Shown here in pieces: positions 1-8,373 of a stretch of DNA of 64,000 bases (within the stretch, counting starts at the first letter, position 1; each line of letters begins with the position of its first letter). A program made the translations under genes and the position numbers. The stretch is from Burkholderia sp. Ac-20365. Lineage in GTDB: Bacteria; Pseudomonadota; Gammaproteobacteria; Burkholderiales; Burkholderiaceae. The stretch lies in the NCBI RefSeq assembly GCF_017104715.1, contig NZ_JAAGPI010000001.1, forward strand, positions 124,001 through 188,000, in the 5' to 3' direction. The notes under the pieces are model-generated. The model saw only the letters and a list, made by a program, of their open reading frames with translations, ran no database searches and was not told the origin of the DNA.

Positions 1-1068
1 GGGCAAGGCGCAACGGGTAATACCGTCCTACTCCACGATCCGGTTATCAACGAACGCTTTGCCTGCAAAAAATATGAACCCGCGAATCCAGCACATGCTT
101 CGCAATATTTTGACGCGTTTGTCAGAGAGATAAAACTTCTCCACCTCATAAATCACCCGAATATTGTGCGGGTGTTTAACTACTATCTCTTTCCCAAGCA
201 GAATACGGGTTATATTCTGATGGAATATGTGAGCGGCATGGATATTGGCACCCACACATTGATTTCATCGGATGGCATCAACGATATCTTCACGCAAACC
301 GTAGACGGCTTCGCCTATCTTGAGAAAAATGGAATATTGCATCGTGATATTCGCGAAAGCAACATTCTTGTCACGACTGATAATGTTGTTAAAATTATCG
401 ATTTTGGATTTGGCAAACAAACGGCACCGGATAGTAGCTACAACAAAAGCATTTCCCTGAATTGGTGGTGCGACTTGCCTGCCGAGTTCAAAAATTCGAT
501 CTATGATTTCCGCACCGAAGTCTATTTTGTCGGGAAGCTGTTCGAGAAAGTCATAAATGAACTGCAAGTAGAATCTTTCAAACACAGCGATCTTCTAGAA
601 CGCATGTGCCGAATCGAACCGGATGGACGAATCGGTTCATTCGCTGAAGCGAAAAGTGCAATCCTTGACACCGATTTTGGTACTGATTTCACAGATGACG
701 AGCGGCGAACCTATCGGCAGTTCGCGGACAGTTTATCTAATCTGCTTCGATCTATTGAAAACGATGCCAAGTACAATTCCTCAGCTTCGGTCATATCGAC
801 CAAGCTTGAAGAAATTTATCGCAGGGTCATGCTTGAAGATTTCATACCCGATCCAACAGTAGTCTCAAGCTGCTTCATTAATGGGGCGTACAGATATGGT
901 ACCAACGCATATTTCGAAGTCGATGTTTTGAAGAGCTTTATAGCCCTTCTCAGAAAAACTTCGCGCGAAAAGCAAGAAATCATAATCGCGAATTTGCACA
1001 GCCGACTTGATGCAAAGCCGCGCCATACGGTAGAGGCGCCAGAAATGGATGACGATATCCCGTTTTAG
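1..1068 (+). CDS. Protein kinase domain protein (5' truncated by window edge)
   Basis: The reading frame is open from base 1, so the start lies outside the window and 355 residues are visible. They form a eukaryotic-like Ser/Thr kinase fold. A glycine loop GQGATG sits at visible residues 1-6, the ATP-binding Lys is in FACKK near residue 23, and an alpha-C Glu lies in VREIKLL. The catalytic loop is HRDIRESN with H114, and DFG is at 134-136. All key residues are present, so it is probably an active kinase, phosphorylating its targets on Ser or Thr. About 170 residues without a recognised domain follow the kinase lobe. The stop overlaps the 3' end of the convergent DUF4263 gene by 4 bases. AT-richer codon use than the right half of the window fits acquired DNA. 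A role in a defence module is inference only. Confidence 0.85.
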   Translation, partial: GQGATGNTVLLHDPVINERFACKKYEPANPAHASQYFDAFVREIKLLHLINHPNIVRVFNYYLFPKQNTGYILMEYVSGMDIGTHTLISSDGINDIFTQTVDGFAYLEKNGILHRDIRESNILVTTDNVVKIIDFGFGKQTAPDSSYNKSISLNWWCDLPAEFKNSIYDFRTEVYFVGKLFEKVINELQVESFKHSDLLERMCRIEPDGRIGSFAEAKSAILDTDFGTDFTDDERRTYRQFADSLSNLLRSIENDAKYNSSASVISTKLEEIYRRVMLEDFIPDPTVVSSCFINGAYRYGTNAYFEVDVLKSFIALLRKTSREKQEIIIANLHSRLDAKPRHTVEAPEMDDDIPF

Positions 1069-1721
1069 CGCCCCGTCATCTTCCTATGCTCTTTTAAACT
1101 GTTGACGCGGCCGGCCAGAGATTCGAGAAGAAAATCAAAAGTGCGTATTTCGATCTTCGCATCGCGCCCCATCTGCCGACGAAGCCGCCGCGTGTCGTCT
1201 GATTCGGTGGCGCGTCGCCCCATGATAATCAGCCCTTCCACGTCCGGATGGATATCAGTGAGGCCCAGCCCGTCTTCGCCTCTGTCGCGCGCAGCGTAGT
1301 TCTGGTTCGCCGTAAGCCACATGCGCCAGTCCTGTATCTGGCGGATGGCGTGTGTTAACTGGGCGGTCGGATTCCCGGCCTTCGTGAACATCTTTGCCAA
1401 CGGGCTTTCAAGCTCCACTGCTTGCCAGCGGAATCCCATCGAATCCCGCTGTCCGATCATAAAATCCGTCACATGCTGAGCGCCCAAGCGCTGCTTAGGG
1501 ATGACCCAGCGGCCATGTCCCCCGCCAAGGTGTTGAATGAGGTATTTGGGGTTTGCCTGAAGGAACTGCTGGATATCTTCTTCCCGGTTCGCCGTGTCTA
1601 GTGCGTTACGCAACGCGTCAACGTCGGATTCGTCCACAGCATCCCAGAAACTATGGAAGTCGCGAAGAGGGTCACGCGCGTGCATCTCTTCCCAAACCTC
1701 GGAAGCGGGCCTTAGCTTCAT
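1065..1721 (-). CDS. Shedu-like (DUF4263) nuclease-domain protein
   Basis: This 218-residue protein carries the layout of the Shedu SduA C-terminal nuclease domain (DUF4263). An EDIQQFLQANP helix is followed by a beta-rich PD-(D/E)xK-type core. In that core the Asp of TDFMIG and the acidic VELE strand (ExE in place of the usual ExK) are the likely metal ligands, and a Gln-rich AIRQIQDW helix follows. Shedu proteins are known single-gene anti-phage nucleases. The variable N-terminus is short here, about 60 residues, so any sensor part is minimal or supplied by another protein. It is the last of three minus-strand genes, 35 bases below a membrane protein, and converges on the kinase gene. Family assignment is by motif recall; anti-phage activity is inferred. 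Confidence 0.7.
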   Translation of the reverse strand: MKLRPASEVWEEMHARDPLRDFHSFWDAVDESDVDALRNALDTANREEDIQQFLQANPKYLIQHLGGGHGRWVIPKQRLGAQHVTDFMIGQRDSMGFRWQAVELESPLAKMFTKAGNPTAQLTHAIRQIQDWRMWLTANQNYAARDRGEDGLGLTDIHPDVEGLIIMGRRATESDDTRRLRRQMGRDAKIEIRTFDFLLESLAGRVNSLKEHRKMTGR

Positions 1722-1756
1722 CGAAATACCCCGAGTGGAGCCCTACGGGCGCAGTA

Positions 1757-2428
1757 TTACTTCTTGCTCTGAGGCGTACTGCCTGTTTGCGGCTGCGATG
1801 CAGGTTGCTTCGAAGTACCTTGATTTACTGGCTGCAATTTCCCTCCAGTGACACCTCTTTCAACCCGCTGCATCTTCGTGCCGATTGCCGCGTCTTGGGC
1901 AAAGGCCACGTTTCCAACCTTCTCGTTTTTGTTCGCCATGTTGGCACCGTTCAAGTTGACTGATACAAAAAGAATCGTCAGTGACAGCCCGATTCCAAAC
2001 GCTACAGCGTATATCCACCCGTTCAAATGCTTAGCAACCAGATCGATTGTCTTGCACTCGTCCAAGGCATCTTCTTCGTGCTTATCGTAGTAGCGATGCG
2101 CACGGTCAAGCTGAAGTTCAAGCACTATCTGGCTGACAACGTACGAGAATATAACCAGCACCATCGCGGCACCCAAAGCGATCCATGAGCCATACAGCGC
2201 CCAAGATAGCTTGGCTTCCCGAATCGGAATGAAATCCTTGAGGAACCCTAGCGACAAGGCCAGCCCCGCACCGGAGTACGTCAGGACTGATTTATCAAGG
2301 TTCTCCGCGTTCGAGATATGCCGCTTTCTTAGGTCGTCACGTTCTCGTTCGTGGACCCGCGTACGTTCCTTCGCGTGCTTTTCGGTGGACGACTCGCGAA
2401 TTTCGCCCCGTACCCGTCGCGTTGCCAA
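1757..2428 (-). CDS. Three-helix membrane protein of unknown function
   Basis: This protein of 223 residues has a highly charged N-terminus (Arg/Glu/Lys-rich, probably coiled coil, residues 1-45). Hydrophobic segments lie near 48-66, 75-105 and 138-158, and the C-terminal tail of about 60 residues is Gln/Gly/Thr/Pro-rich and low in complexity. The start codon in this frame is TTG, with no in-frame ATG before the membrane part. It lies 8 bases below a tiny Pro/Gly-rich ORF and 35 bases above the Shedu-like nuclease gene, so the three could be one transcript. No family was recognised. In this context a membrane partner or anchor for the nuclease is possible but unproven. Confidence 0.6.
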   Translation of the reverse strand: MATRRVRGEIRESSTEKHAKERTRVHERERDDLRKRHISNAENLDKSVLTYSGAGLALSLGFLKDFIPIREAKLSWALYGSWIALGAAMVLVIFSYVVSQIVLELQLDRAHRYYDKHEEDALDECKTIDLVAKHLNGWIYAVAFGIGLSLTILFVSVNLNGANMANKNEKVGNVAFAQDAAIGTKMQRVERGVTGGKLQPVNQGTSKQPASQPQTGSTPQSKK

Positions 2429-2436
2429 GCTCGAAT

Positions 2437-2640
2437 CTACTTCTTCTCGCTACCGGATTTGCCGCCGCCATTTCCATTGCCATTCCCTTTCGGGATAGGT
2501 TGCATACGCTGGCCAGTGACGCCAGCCGTTGCCTTGCTACCAGGTGTAACGATTGTTGGCCCAGATTCCGGCTTTGCGATACCGCCGGGGAGTCGGCCAA
2601 TCGGCAAAGGAGAGGTAAAACCCGGCTTTTTGATAGGCAT
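2437..2640 (-). CDS. Small Pro/Gly-rich hypothetical protein
   Basis: A 67-residue frame opens with ATG and encodes a Pro/Gly/Lys-rich, probably unstructured peptide ending in a GNGNGGGKSGSEKK tail. No Shine-Dalgarno-like sequence is evident before the ATG. It is kept because it is co-directional with the next gene, ends only 8 bases before it, and its composition resembles the disordered C-terminal tail of that neighbour. It may instead be a translated leader or a chance frame. Confidence 0.35.
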   Translation of the reverse strand: MPIKKPGFTSPLPIGRLPGGIAKPESGPTIVTPGSKATAGVTGQRMQPIPKGNGNGNGGGKSGSEKK

Positions 2641-2727
2641 TTTGGATCGAGTGTAGTTTTTACGAGCCTACTTTACCAGAACGGCGGTCGGGGGAGCTAG
2701 TATGGCGGTTCACAACCGAAGACCCAC

Positions 2728-3150
2728 ATGAAAAAGGTCGAAATTGCCGATTTCGTGATTCGTCTCTTGACGCTCGCGGCACTTGTCTGCGGCGGCGTTT
2801 GGGCGTGGTATCAATACACTGAAAGCGGTTCGACAGACTGGCAAAACAACATCACGCTCAAAACGGAAGTGCTGCCATATCACGACGATTTCCGGCTACT
2901 CGTTGTGCATATTCAGTCTAAGAACCCGCGTCCAAGCAAGTTCGAACTTCAAAGCGCCCAGCACGATTCATTCGAACTACGCGTGCGTCGGCTCGCGCCC
3001 GATGCCGTGGAGGGTAAAGCATTCCATGAAGACGAAGGCGACATCATCGCGCGCGCAGACCTTCTGAAACTGGCTGGGGGCGATTACGAGTTTTTGCCAC
3101 AGGCCGAAATGGACGACATGCAAGCCGTTGTTGTGAAGGCAAACACTTAG
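2728..3150 (+). CDS. Small membrane-anchored hypothetical protein
   Basis: This protein has 140 residues. A short charged N-terminus and one hydrophobic segment at about residues 10-28 (VIRLLTLAALVCGGVWAWY) are followed by a soluble domain of roughly 110 residues with alternating beta-like stretches. The layout is that of a signal-anchor protein with its body outside the cytoplasm. It diverges from the minus-strand Shedu-like gene set across an 87-base gap and reads toward another membrane-protein gene. No family was recognised. It is one of four small membrane proteins clustered at 1.7-5.0 kb, which is unusual compared with the rest of the window. Confidence 0.55.
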   Translation: MKKVEIADFVIRLLTLAALVCGGVWAWYQYTESGSTDWQNNITLKTEVLPYHDDFRLLVVHIQSKNPRPSKFELQSAQHDSFELRVRRLAPDAVEGKAFHEDEGDIIARADLLKLAGGDYEFLPQAEMDDMQAVVVKANT

Positions 3151-3322
3151 GTTTCGATAATCGCCGAAATGAAGATTCACACAGGCACGCATGACGCACA
3201 CGGTCAGCCCGATATTGACGAAAACTCAACGTCCGCGGTTGTGTACATCCCGAAATGAACCGACGTTGTGACGTTCTTTAACTCCCGCCAACGAAAACAT
3301 CAAGCTGCGGTTTCTGATGCGA

Positions 3323-4126
3323 TCACTGATGACGCCTCGTTGGGCCACGGCGCCCGGATGGATTTGCTGGCTGGGTTGAGTGGTTCGACTGCTTGTGATG
3401 TGCTTCGATTCGAGCGATATGTTTCTCCAACATTTCTTTCGCAAACGACAGTGAGCGTTCGATACGAGACGTCAACGTGCCCCAAGCCGCATAGGGTGGC
3501 GGGCACAGCTTCTCCAGATCAAACCGCTGAATGCACACTAACGCAAACGTAAGGCTCCTTTCACTAAGGTGGAGCATCTGATTGAAGATGTTCAATGGCA
3601 ACTGACCTTCCCTCTGCCACCAGTTCGTCACGAAGCTCTCCAGCGCATGGAGCGAATCATAGAAGGCGATAAGTGCAGTCGCGTCGTCGCCGGACAGTTC
3701 ACGGAATTGTGGGGCGCTCGGATACAGTACGGGCATTTCCGGAAGGAAATCGGCCTGAAGGTCGTTCGGTTTGGCCTTGTTCTCGACCGAAATATACTCG
3801 TCTACTGCGGCCATGTAGTTCGGGCACGCTCGCTCGTGAATATACAGAACCCGCTGGATGGTGCGGTTTAGTTCTGCCGCGAAGTATCGCCGCGCGTCGG
3901 ATTCAGTCCGCGCTTTTTCCTCGGCCTTGGAGCGTCGCGCGTTCAGCTCGTTTATCCAAGCCCCCAACAGGGAAGCCCCCGCTCCAAACAAAGCTCCTGA
4001 AATTATCGCGAGCTTCGTTGGAAGAGCAACGATTCCGACCATAAAGAGCAGCACGGCCAACCCCATATGCGGATTTTTTCGAACGAAGTTCCATGCCAAT
4101 TTCGGAAGCGGCCCAAACTCATCCAT
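3323..4126 (-). CDS. Two-helix membrane protein with coiled-coil body, unknown function
   Basis: This protein has 267 residues from the ATG at 4126, which has a GAGCGAG ribosome site 6 bases upstream. An in-frame TTG at 4144 would add six residues. Two adjacent transmembrane segments lie at about 17-37 and 40-60, followed by an Arg/Glu-rich coiled-coil helix and a mostly helical cytoplasmic domain. The C-terminus is basic and disordered. It is flanked by other membrane-protein genes and has no recognised family. A role in the neighbouring putative defence cluster is only guilt by association. Confidence 0.55.
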   Translation of the reverse strand: MDEFGPLPKLAWNFVRKNPHMGLAVLLFMVGIVALPTKLAIISGALFGAGASLLGAWINELNARRSKAEEKARTESDARRYFAAELNRTIQRVLYIHERACPNYMAAVDEYISVENKAKPNDLQADFLPEMPVLYPSAPQFRELSGDDATALIAFYDSLHALESFVTNWWQREGQLPLNIFNQMLHLSERSLTFALVCIQRFDLEKLCPPPYAAWGTLTSRIERSLSFAKEMLEKHIARIEAHHKQSNHSTQPANPSGRRGPTRRHQ

Positions 4127-4274
4127 TACTAACTCGCTCGTCAAAAATAGTTGGAATAGATTCCCATGCCATTACTCGATTCCCGGTACGGTTAGCGGGC
4201 TTTCGGGACAGTCAGCGGGCAAGGCCAACCGCCAGCCGATCAGTCACAGCTAGGGTTGCCAGGGAAGTAACAAA

Positions 4275-4312
4275 GGCGCTGTTTTAAAGCGCCCAAATCG
4301 TCTCATTGGGCG
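4275..4312. promoter_or_regulatory. Overlapping inverted repeats in a divergent promoter gap
   Basis: Two short hairpins overlap between the divergent genes starting at 4126 and 4516. GGCGCT/AGCGCC spans 4275-4293 with a 7-base loop, and CGCCCAA/TTGGGCG spans 4290-4312 with a 9-base loop. They share bases, so only one can form at a time. They could be an operator or a weak transcription barrier. Nothing else in the 389-base gap was recognised. Confidence 0.3.
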
Positions 4313-4515
4313 AAGCGTACGGCGGTCTTCGAAGCGAAATTGTACGACAACCGGATTTGCTGATCTTCCCTCATGCGGTGTTCCACTCGCCAATGAATCG
4401 CTCTATTATCGTCTCCGCAGTAAATGCGTCTGATGCCAGCACAGAATCCAGGCAACTGAAACGCATAGACGATCAGGTTGTTCATCTCGATGTTGGACGT
4501 TTACGGAAGCCGCAC

Positions 4516-5016
4516 ATGAGCGAACCGCAGTCAGAAAAGCACGACCCTACCTGGTCTCAAATTACCGAGGAAGGACAGAAAATAAGGTTCGAGTGGTATG
4601 AAAGCAGGCACGGAATGCTGCTTGATTTAACGCAACGCCAAGTGGAAAGCATCAGCAAATTCCTGCTTTTAATAAATTCGGGAGGTGCGGCTGCCGTCTT
4701 AGCCGCCTTAGCGCAAAAGCCGGAACTGCATCTTCAATGGACGTTATTTTTTTATGTGGTCGGCATCGTTGCCACGGGTTTGGCACTCGCCGCCACATAC
4801 TATCGGTTCATGTTCACTGTTGACCGACTGACAGAGTCATTCTCCGATCACATCGATGATAAAACCGGATGGAACGGACTTATGGCTCAGATTGACGAAA
4901 AATCCTGGAAGCGATGGCCGCGCTACATCGCGAAATGCACAGACGCACTTTATTGGCTGTCTTTTGTTCTTTTCATCATCGGCTCGGTGAAAGGTTGGTT
5001 GATACTGCCGCATTGA
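4516..5016 (+). CDS. Small three-helix membrane protein
   Basis: This protein has 166 residues from the ATG at 4516, with ACGGAAG upstream. The frame is open further 5', but that part has a different composition and no ribosome site. A soluble, charged stretch of about 45 residues precedes three hydrophobic segments near 50-68, 74-100 and 140-162, with an acidic loop before the last one. No family was recognised. The general plan, a short cytoplasmic N-domain plus two to three helices, resembles small effector-type membrane proteins found in bacterial conflict islands, but no specific match (for example SLATT) can be asserted from sequence alone. Confidence 0.55.
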   Translation: MSEPQSEKHDPTWSQITEEGQKIRFEWYESRHGMLLDLTQRQVESISKFLLLINSGGAAAVLAALAQKPELHLQWTLFFYVVGIVATGLALAATYYRFMFTVDRLTESFSDHIDDKTGWNGLMAQIDEKSWKRWPRYIAKCTDALYWLSFVLFIIGSVKGWLILPH

Positions 5017-5027
5017 CCCAATCTAAA

Positions 5028-5711
5028 TCAGAGCAAAGATCGCGTCTCATTGTCAGCAACGTCCTTCGGTTTGCGCGGCGGCAGCGGAAACGGCTCTGCG
5101 TGCATCGCCTCGACCGGATACAGTCGCAGGAAGGACCGAGCCTCGTCTATCGAACTGCACGACAGCCAATCACCATACTCCGTAGGCGGCACGATTACGA
5201 CGGAGCGCTTTTCGTCGCCAGGCTTGTGGAATCGCTTCATCAGCGGATGCTCGTCAGAGTTGACCGTCAACATCGTGAACGCGAGCGACGGCGAGCCGTC
5301 CATTTCCTTCCACTGACGCCACAGCCCAGCGATTGCGAGCGGCGCACCATCCGCCATACCGATCTTCCACCGTACCGCCTTCCCTGTCTCGTAATTCGGC
5401 TCAAAAAACATCTGGCACGGAATCAGGCAGAGTTGCAGGTTCTTCCAAGCACCGCTGAAGCTGCGTTTCTGCTCGACCGACTCCGACCGCGCATTCATCG
5501 TGTCGAAAACCTTCACGCCTGGCGGGATGTGTCGGCGCGGCACGATGCCGAACGACGCAGGAACCGTTTCGAATGCTTCACCGCCGCGTCGGAAGATCGG
5601 CGCGAAATAGTCTTTGTAGATTTCGGGTTTGTAGTCGAAGTCCGGGCGCGGGAACAGGCTGAACGTGTCCCAGCGGGCATCGTTCGGATTCGCTTCGTAT
5701 GACGTGCACAT
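5028..5711 (-). CDS. SRAP/HMCES-family abasic-site crosslinking protein
   Basis: This 227-residue protein belongs to the SOS response-associated peptidase family (YedK/HMCES). The hallmark Cys is residue 2 (MCTSY), exposed after Met removal. A FFEP motif carries the conserved Glu, and the HPLMKRFH motif carries the conserved His. Known members crosslink covalently to abasic sites in single-stranded DNA through Cys2 and protect them from cleavage. A near-consensus LexA box lies 63 bases upstream of the start, so SOS induction is well supported. The gene diverges from a Cys-rich mini-gene that shares the same intergenic operator. Length is normal for the family and no active-site change is visible. 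Confidence 0.9.
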   Translation of the reverse strand: MCTSYEANPNDARWDTFSLFPRPDFDYKPEIYKDYFAPIFRRGGEAFETVPASFGIVPRRHIPPGVKVFDTMNARSESVEQKRSFSGAWKNLQLCLIPCQMFFEPNYETGKAVRWKIGMADGAPLAIAGLWRQWKEMDGSPSLAFTMLTVNSDEHPLMKRFHKPGDEKRSVVIVPPTEYGDWLSCSSIDEARSFLRLYPVEAMHAEPFPLPPRKPKDVADNETRSLL

Positions 5712-5773
5712 CGCAGCCTCCTTGAGACGCCATCTTAGCCCGCCGCACTTGCGAATAGCGATCCGCTAAACTA

Positions 5774-5789
5774 CTGTATATTTATACAG
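5774..5789. promoter_or_regulatory. LexA (SOS) box
   Basis: The 16-mer CTGTATATTTATACAG has the CTGT-N8-ACAG form of the gamma/betaproteobacterial SOS box, with an AT-only core. It sits in the 90-base divergent gap, 63 bases upstream of the SRAP gene and 13 bases upstream of the small Cys-rich gene, so LexA bound here would cover both promoters. Confidence 0.88.
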
Positions 5790-5801
5790 CATTAGCTCAC
5801 T

Positions 5802-6017
5802 ATGTCACATCTGACAAATCCCTACGGAAGCACGCATCCGTGTTGCGAATGCGAGCATTGGGGAGGCCCCGTGTACGGGACCAATCACGCTGTATGCCTC
5901 CGGGACTGCCGCGTAGCCATTCAGGCAGACGCGAAGCGAGGCTGTGTTTTTTGGGTGCGGTCTGTTGGCTCTGACGATGAACCGACACAGGGCGGGAATG
6001 ACCGCCGTTGGAAATGA
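5802..6017 (+). CDS. Small Cys-rich protein, probably SOS-controlled
   Basis: This protein has 71 residues. Cysteines at CCEC, CLRDC and GCVFW give six Cys plus His residues, a spacing compatible with a small zinc-binding or redox module. The ATG lies only 13 bases downstream of the LexA box, so its promoter is overlapped by the operator and it is probably induced by DNA damage. No purine-rich ribosome site is obvious between box and ATG, which suggests a leaderless or near-leaderless message. The family was not recognised by name. The N-terminal core (Asn-Pro-Tyr-Gly, CxxC, His-Trp-Gly-Gly) looks like a conserved structure rather than a chance frame. Confidence 0.6.
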   Translation: MSHLTNPYGSTHPCCECEHWGGPVYGTNHAVCLRDCRVAIQADAKRGCVFWVRSVGSDDEPTQGGNDRRWK

Positions 6018-7220
6018 TGCTCACTTTTTATGCACGACGCATAAGCGCGGTGAGACAATGACGACGGCGCGAGGTTGACATGTACCTTATGCTCAGGATT
6101 ACTTGATTAAATAAATCTAACGCTCTCGACCTGAACGCGGCCTGACTGTAAGGACATTGTATTGATCGACGCGAGTCCGAAGGCTTCGGCGTCAAAGGCT
6201 AATGGCCACTGACGACGCTTCGCGCGCCGAGGCGAGCCAACTCGGCCCACCCGCATACCGAATACGCGAGTGACCGCGCTTGGGCACTATCACCCACGCC
6301 CGCTACTGGCTGATAGCATCAGTTCGATGAACCCCCACGCGGGAGCTTGCGGTGCTTTGTGTGAACGAGTACTGCCGGCCAATGTTGCCGTTGGCAGTCA
6401 AACGAAAGCCGTAATTCGAGCGGCTGGTACGCTCGGGAACCAGCCCGATTCCCCATACGAGCATATCAAGCTCAGTTTCAGGCCGCGTCAGCTATGGCTG
6501 GAGTCTATGTGGAAACGCGTAAACAAGCAGCTATGTCGAAACGGAATCTAACGTCTGCGCGGTCGAAGTTCCGGATTCACGGTCGGACGCAACAACAAGA
6601 TCAATAAAAAGCTCCTCTGGAGAATTGCCTTCATCAGCCCCCGGCTCCAATGATTTTGATGGCGCGATCCATCGCGCCGGTCCCGTGTCTGTGTGTGAAG
6701 CAGCACGACGAGCGAAGAATTCCAAGAAGCCATTGGAATGGCGACTCGCAGCGTTTCGCAAATGGAAACTCTGCCGTTACTCATGAAACTCAGTTGGGCA
6801 TTCCCGACGTCGCTCGAATGCGAGTTCATCGGCGGCTCTAGCTCACTCGACTGTTAAGGATTTGGTGGACGGTCGCTCCGCTGCCTTTTTCCGACTGTGT
6901 TCGACGAGGCTCTGCTGCTCGACGTAAGACAGCAATTTCACGGTCGCATCTCAAGGTGGTACAACCATTTTCCCTACTTCCATCCGACAGGCTGCCCTGT
7001 CCAGCGATCTAAATTGTCACTCCATTGAGAATGGCTGCACAGGTACTATTCTCTAATGCACAACATTATTTGGGCGGTGGATCGACGATATTTGTCTGGA
7101 TGGGCTACCGGCTATTCGATTACAGAACGCTTGATCAGCCGACACTTGCGTGACGATGGAGTTGTTAAATGCACAAGAGAGCTCGTGCTGCTTCTCACGG
7201 ATTGCGTACTTTAGTCTGGA

Positions 7221-7421
7221 ATGATTCGGAGTATCGAGGTGCAGGCCGGTGTTACTGGCGTGCATGCCAGCAGGCTATGACATGAGCTTGTTACTCTGAT
7301 TAAGGACACTGCGCCAACCAACTTATCCAATTGCGACCTGCACGATTCACAGCATATTGACCGCGCCCATAAGACTTTGCTCGCCTCTCTAGAGGAACAG
7401 GGAGATTTGGAATACTATTGA
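7221..7421 (+). pseudogene. Possible small-gene relic with in-frame stop
   Basis: A frame starting at ATG 7221 runs 19 codons to a TGA at 7278-7280. It then continues in the same frame for 46 more codons with plausible amphipathic, acidic protein composition (ending in EEQGDLEYY) to a TGA at 7419. Reading through the TGA gives about 66 residues. Homology is unknown, and the stretch could be chance. Confidence 0.25.
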
Positions 7422-7466
7422 TGACGACGAGTCTGCCGTCGTGTCCATGGAAATTTGAAGACGTAG

Positions 7467-7622
7467 GTCGTCAAACATTGTGTCGTTCCGTTGCTAGTCC
7501 AAAGTAAGCGTTCACAAAACGCGTTTAGAGGTGTTACCGGCTTTATTGACGCGATTGGCAAGGTTGAACCTGCACCGGTACAAGTGGCAAATGGGAAGCT
7601 ATCGTTTCAGATGCCAGACGAA
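7467..7622 (+). pseudogene. Possible 3' gene fragment
   Basis: After a stop at 7464 the frame stays open for about 51 codons to TAA. The C-terminal part (GVTGFIDAIGKVEPAP, then NGKLSFQMPDEIL) has the look of a genuine protein end: regular hydrophobic spacing and no low-complexity bias. No start codon or ribosome site is visible, so it would be a remnant of a larger deleted gene. No family was recognised. Confidence 0.22.
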
Positions 7623-8373
7623 ATTCTGCGATAAGTCAGAGCCGATGATTCCGTTGCCTGCGGCTTAGGGGCTTGAAGTAGTTTTCCGGGAGTCAGCAGT
7701 GTAAACCTAGCTCTCCGGGGAAACTGTGACCTGTCATCTGTTGCTCGGATGTGGATCTTTCGAGCGCAATGAAGCAGTGCATACGCCGAATTGCTTATTC
7801 GAAGGCGCACTAGAGGTCCGTCGCTCCGAGCTAGAAGTTTTTAGAGATTTACCTGCACCCGCTTATGTTTCGAAGAACTGCCACTGGTGCGGCGCAAATG
7901 TTCTGGTCTGCGGCTTAGGGTGATGTCGGCGAGCGCGCACAATCGGCCAATAGTTGCCATTCGCGCAACACCTAGAGCCGCAATTTCAACGGCCGGTTCA
8001 ATTCGGTAACCTGCCGGAGGGCCGATGGAAACATGTCGACGTTGTCACCCATTCGGCAATCGAGGCTCAGACGATTGATTCAGTGAAAGATACGACGCTG
8101 ATATCCGTATCTAAAAAGGTTCGAAGCATACCTATCACCGATTCGGCAAAGGTCGCTCCATGATCCACATCAACGGCGCGTACTCCGCCTGATTGCGCCA
8201 TGTCGGGCCGCAGCAACGAGCAGTGTTCGATTCCTCTCACATGTGGATCGTTTTACATAGGTCAACGACACGTCATCACCTACAGTTCGAAGCCGCAGTC
8301 AACGCACTGGCGAAAGTGAACCGTTCGTAAAATGTTTAGGTTACCTTGATGAAGTTTCAGGCGGGAGGAGACC

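Larger units (their letters stand above)
6018..8373. other. 2.3-kb gene-poor, decayed stretch
   Basis: No convincing intact gene was found on either strand. Open frames here are all under 95 codons, lack ribosome sites and have mixed codon use. Two short stretches read like eroded coding ends: 7221-7421 with an internal stop, and 7467-7622. The dodecamer TGCGGCTTAGGG occurs twice, near 7660 and 7909. The stretch is best read as an island scar left by deletion and drift between the SOS locus and the CHAT operon. Confidence 0.5.

Noticed and set aside
4306..4515. Upstream extension of the three-helix membrane protein gene
   Set aside because: It runs through the inverted repeats of the promoter gap, lacks a ribosome site and differs in composition; ATG 4516 is better.
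8205..8250. GTTCGATTCC near 8226, reminiscent of a tRNA T-arm
   Set aside because: The flanking bases do not form the T stem or an acceptor stem, and no D or anticodon arm is present upstream.
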